Source: Ruoffia halotolerans | GTDB taxonomy: Bacteria > Bacillota > Bacilli > Lactobacillales > Aerococcaceae | Length of the DNA stretch: 35,317 bases | Reading direction: 5' to 3' | NCBI RefSeq assembly: GCF_014049385.1 | Contig: NZ_JACAOA010000024.1 | Coordinates: 1 to 35,317, forward strand | Shown: positions 32,685 to 35,317 of the stretch, in pieces | How the letters are laid out: the number at the start of each line of letters is the position of its first letter | Position numbering within the stretch: the first letter of the stretch is position 1 | The notes under the pieces: model-generated | The model's input: only the letters and a program-made list of their open reading frames with translations | Databases searched by the model: none | What the model was told of the DNA's origin: nothing | Made by a program: the position numbers and the translations under genes

Positions 32685-33014
32685 ATGAAAAAAGTCTTAT
32701 TTCATGCTCACGAATTAAATGATTGGTCAAAAGTTATCGCTAGTGCTAGTAATGCCTTAGCTGATTTAGTTAATGTTGATATAGTTATTCTTGGAAACGG
32801 ACCTGCCGTACAAATTGTCAGTCACCCTGACATTGCTTCGAAAGCTGAGCCTTTATTAGAAAAAGGTGTTACTTTCGAGTTATGCGGACATGCTTTGGCT
32901 GCACAAGAATTAACTCAAGAACAAGCAGAAGCGATTCACTTTACTTACGTCCCAAGCGGCGTGGTTGAACTGATTGCCCGCCAAGAAGACGGCTATGCAT
33001 ATATACGCGCTTAA
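32685..33014 (+). CDS. DsrE/DsrF-like family protein
   Basis: The 109-residue soluble protein has an alpha/beta fold of the DsrE/YchN type: KKVLFHAHELNDWSKVIASASNAL at the start, VDIVILGNGPAVQ in the second strand, and FELCGHALAAQELT carrying the conserved Cys 67 of the family, followed by a hydrophobic VPSGVVELIARQEDGYAYI end typical of small DsrE-like proteins. The Cys may carry a persulfide in related sulfur-relay proteins; that role is not shown here. The start has AAGAGGTGA seven bases upstream. It stands alone. Confidence 0.82.
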   Translation: MKKVLFHAHELNDWSKVIASASNALADLVNVDIVILGNGPAVQIVSHPDIASKAEPLLEKGVTFELCGHALAAQELTQEQAEAIHFTYVPSGVVELIARQEDGYAYIRA

Positions 33015-33043
33015 ATAACAGCCCACCCCGTTCAGTATTAATA

Positions 33044-33265
33044 TTGAGTGACGTTACTTTGCATATTACAACACGGGAAAAGCTCTATTCAAAGATTGCG
33101 AATTTTTCTTCCAACACATCAATTATTTACTTATTAAATTTACTTTATGCAATGGTATTTACACACGATTATGACATCAACTTAGAACATATTATTGAGG
33201 TCGGGCAAATTTTTGATTCGCGTCGCATTAGTTCTGACATTATGCGAGAAAATAAAACTCAGTAA
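33044..33265 (+). CDS. Hypothetical small protein (uncertain)
   Basis: An open frame of 73 codons starts at a TTG 29 bases after the DsrE-like gene and ends inside the left arm of the following terminator. The translated text is mildly helical (FSSNTSIIYLLNLLYAMVF) and shows no motif I recognise. There is no clear ribosome binding site, so it may be a fragment of a decayed gene or not translated. Confidence 0.25.
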   Translation: MSDVTLHITTREKLYSKIANFSSNTSIIYLLNLLYAMVFTHDYDINLEHIIEVGQIFDSRRISSDIMRENKTQ

Positions 33266-33299
33266 CGGATCCGAAATTCGGACGTTACTGAGTTTTTTT
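33255..33299. terminator. Strong bidirectional terminator upstream of the fructokinase 3' end
   Basis: A 13-bp perfect stem (33255-33267 with 33283-33295) has an inner TCCGAA/TTCGGA dyad and is followed by seven T on the plus strand and A-rich sequence on the other side. It separates the plus-strand genes from the fructokinase gene on the minus strand. Confidence 0.92.
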
Positions 33300-34161
33300 A
33301 ATTTAATATTTTCTGAGCTAATAATAGACAACCTGTTATTCCAGCGTTATCTCCTAAACCAGGTGTTTGAACATATTCAGTCATTGGTGGTAAAGCTAAG
33401 TAGCCTGCCATTAGTTCTTCTAATTTTGCTTGAATCATAGTTAATAGATGGGCTTGCTTCATTACGCCACCACCTAAGATAATTCGCTCCGGTGATAAGA
33501 CTAGCGAATAATTCATCAAGGCTTGAGCTAAATAATAAGCCGTAAAATCCCACGCTTCATGGTCTTTAGTTAAATCAATCCCTTTTTTACCAAATCGCTT
33601 CTCGATAGCAGATCCACTTGCAAGTCCTTCTAAACAGTCACCGTGATAAGGACACGTGCCCTCTCCCGTATCTTCAGGATGTCTTTGGACCTTGATGTGA
33701 CCCATTTCCGGATGAGTATACCCATTGAAAATGTCGCCATTAATGACCGCGCCCCCTCCAACTCCTGTTCCAATCGTTAAATACAAACTGTTTGGAATAT
33801 CTCTGGCAGCTCCTAATTTGTACTCGCCATAAGCTGCCGCATTCACATCGGTCGTCCAGTAAATGGGTTTACCAAACGCTTTTTTCAAATAGCCTACAAA
33901 ATCAAATTGGTTCCAACCTGGTTTAGGTGTAGACGTAATGTAACCATATGTTTCTGAAGCTGGATTGACGTCAATCGGACCAAAAGACCCAATCCCAAAG
34001 CTGTCGACGTCGTATTTTTCAAAAAAATCTACTACGGCTTCCATGGTTTCTTCCGGAAACGTTGTGGGAACCGACACTCGTTCAATAATATTTAATGCGT
34101 TATCTGAAACAGCGCAGACAAATTTAGTGCCACCTGCTTCAATTGCTCCTAGTAATGTCAA
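33298..34161 (-). CDS. scrK: ROK-family fructokinase
   Basis: The 287-residue cytosolic sugar kinase phosphorylates fructose with ATP. It shows the ATP-binding GAIEAGGTKFVCA near the N-terminus, FGIGSFGPIDVN, DVNAAAYGE, TIGTGVGGGAVING, and the ROK zinc site HPEMGHIKVQRHPEDTGEGTCPYHGDCLEGLASG, characteristic of bacterial ScrK-type fructokinases. The end GLGDNAGITGCLLLA also fits. It lies 21 bases after manA, so the pair converts fructose and mannose 6-phosphate into fructose 6-phosphate for glycolysis. The start ATG follows a GGAGTGA ribosome site. Confidence 0.93.
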   Translation of the reverse strand: MTLLGAIEAGGTKFVCAVSDNALNIIERVSVPTTFPEETMEAVVDFFEKYDVDSFGIGSFGPIDVNPASETYGYITSTPKPGWNQFDFVGYLKKAFGKPIYWTTDVNAAAYGEYKLGAARDIPNSLYLTIGTGVGGGAVINGDIFNGYTHPEMGHIKVQRHPEDTGEGTCPYHGDCLEGLASGSAIEKRFGKKGIDLTKDHEAWDFTAYYLAQALMNYSLVLSPERIILGGGVMKQAHLLTMIQAKLEELMAGYLALPPMTEYVQTPGLGDNAGITGCLLLAQKILN

Positions 34162-34182
34162 ATTTAATCACTCCTATTTGAA

Positions 34183-35136
34183 TTAATAAACTGGGTTTGA
34201 TGCGATTAAGGTTAAGTTGATCCCTTTTATTTGGATGTCAGATGCTGAAGCTGGCGTTACAAAGGAATCTCCTTTGGTTAGTGGGTAGGATTTTCCATTC
34301 ACAATGAGTTCCCCACTGCCATCGATCACCGTTGCTAAATAAACAGCGTTAGAGACAGGAATTTCTATGTCGCCTGTCGCATCCCATTTAAAGACTTTAA
34401 AGTAATCATTCGTTAGAAAATGCGTAATCGCTCCACCCTCTTGTTGGCTCACATCTGCCACTTGTTCAGGGTCTTGATGCGGAATCAGCGACACATCAAT
34501 AGATTGTTGGATATGTAAATCACGTTGCTTCCCTTGATTGTCCGTACGATTGTAGTCATACACGCGGTAAGTGGTATCCGAACTTTGTTGCGTTTCTAAT
34601 ATCATGACACCCCCACCAATGGCGTGAACTGTTCCATGTGGCACATAATAAAATTCGCCCGGCGTCACTGGCACTCGACGCAGTAACTCGTCCCAGCGCC
34701 CTTCTTCAACCAGTTGCTGGAACTCTTCTTTGGTCTCCGCATTATGCCCGTAAACGATTTGCGCTCCAGGCTCAGCATCGATAATATACCAACACTCCGT
34801 CTTACCTAATTCACCTTCGTGCTCTTTTCCGTAAATATCATCTGGATGCACTTGAACAGATAAGTCTTGTTTCGCGTCAAGTATCTTTACTAATAATGGA
34901 AAGACATCATCATTTAATTCGCCAAAGAAATCACGATGCTCTTCGTAAAATTGATCAAAGGCCATACCTTTAAATTCACCCGGCGATTCAATGGTCGAAA
35001 CGCCATTTGGATGCGCACTAATTGACCAGGCTTCACCAATACGGTTGCTTGGTAAATCGAAGTTAAATTCGCTTTCTAACTTATTGCCACCCCAAATTTT
35101 CTCTTGTAAAACTGGTTTTAAAAAAATTGGCTCCAC
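34183..35136 (-). CDS. manA: Mannose-6-phosphate isomerase, class I
   Basis: The 317-residue zinc enzyme interconverts mannose 6-phosphate and fructose 6-phosphate. It has the Gram-positive short form of the family: FLKPVLQEKIWGGNKL at the start, WSISAHPNG, the zinc ligands in VQVHPDD and KTECWYII, and the PHGTVHAIGGGVMILETQQSSDTTYRVYDY block with the catalytic region. The C-terminal barrel ends DSFVTPASASDIQIKG. The start is GTG with TGGAG eight bases upstream; the first in-frame ATG is further inside the conserved region. It is the first gene of the manA-scrK unit. Confidence 0.94.
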   Translation of the reverse strand: MEPIFLKPVLQEKIWGGNKLESEFNFDLPSNRIGEAWSISAHPNGVSTIESPGEFKGMAFDQFYEEHRDFFGELNDDVFPLLVKILDAKQDLSVQVHPDDIYGKEHEGELGKTECWYIIDAEPGAQIVYGHNAETKEEFQQLVEEGRWDELLRRVPVTPGEFYYVPHGTVHAIGGGVMILETQQSSDTTYRVYDYNRTDNQGKQRDLHIQQSIDVSLIPHQDPEQVADVSQQEGGAITHFLTNDYFKVFKWDATGDIEIPVSNAVYLATVIDGSGELIVNGKSYPLTKGDSFVTPASASDIQIKGINLTLIASNPVY

Positions 35137-35193
35137 TAAAACAGCTCCATTCTCGTTAATAATATTTGGATTTCGAACACGCTCTCATCTGCT

Positions 35194-35210
35194 AATATTA
35201 TCATAATATT
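35194..35210. promoter_or_regulatory. Palindromic operator-like site upstream of manA
   Basis: AATATTAT, one base, then ATAATATT form a 17-base palindrome broken only at the centre, about 60 bases upstream of the manA start. On the minus strand CCAAATATTAT occurs here and again nearer the gene. It may be a repressor operator. The regulator is unknown. Confidence 0.35.
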
Positions 35211-35317
35211 TGGAGAGTTGAAAATATTTACTGGATAAGATGTTTAATTAGTTTCCGATATGCTGGTGGAAGCAGGTCTTGGGATTCGGGTCTGGCTCAA
35301 GCCAAATGGCAATTTCA

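Overview
This window looks like a chromosomal segment of a low-GC Gram-positive bacterium of the order Lactobacillales. The evidence is a complete V-type ATPase operon in the Enterococcus hirae ntp order, strong Shine-Dalgarno sites with frequent TTG and GTG starts, CcpA-type cre sites, an ECF transporter S component and a B. subtilis YdaT homologue. A relative of Aerococcaceae or Carnobacteriaceae is my guess; the sequence alone does not settle the genus. No rRNA, tRNA, CRISPR array, prophage or intact insertion sequence was seen.

Layout. 0-1.6 kb: a TetR-type regulator and an aldo/keto reductase. 1.6-1.9 kb: a GC-rich array of 42-bp tandem repeats, each able to fold into a hairpin. 1.9-10.4 kb (minus strand): the nine-gene operon ntpF-I-K-E-C-G-A-B-D, whose K subunit carries the E. 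hirae sodium-site residues. 10.7-12.0 kb: a YccF membrane protein, then a decayed ATP-grasp/esterase pair fused by deletion. 12.1-13.5 kb: a probable fluoride riboswitch with an overlapping terminator in front of a cation/proton antiporter. 13.6-16.0 kb: a MetNIQ-type ABC importer with a short ATPase and a binding protein that lacks a lipobox. 16.2-20.4 kb: unlinked single genes (DUF697 membrane protein, YdaT-like, NAD(P)-binding protein, serine beta-lactamase-like protein, formate/nitrite transporter family).

20.6-29.1 kb is a short-chain acyl-CoA region. A minus-strand operon encodes thiolase, a divergent acyl-CoA dehydrogenase, 3-hydroxyacyl-CoA dehydrogenase, enoyl-CoA hydratase and a CoA-transferase. 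A LysR regulator follows, and then a plus-strand acyl-CoA dehydrogenase with a MaoC-type hydratase. cre-like sites lie at the probable transcription starts of both enzyme operons, so CcpA probably controls them together. Carboxylate activation would come from the CoA-transferase. No acyl-CoA ligase or electron-transfer flavoprotein is in the window. The thiolase-operon dehydrogenase lacks the usual catalytic glutamate.

29.1-35.3 kb holds a GNAT acetyltransferase, an M20 peptidase pseudogene, a UPF0340 protein with an ECF S component, a VOC/PhnB-like pseudogene with four in-frame stops, a DIP1984-type coiled-coil protein, a DsrE-like protein, and a fructokinase/mannose-6-phosphate isomerase pair. 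Four gene relics in the window have decayed mainly by nonsense mutations and frame-preserving deletions, which suggests recent and continuing gene loss.
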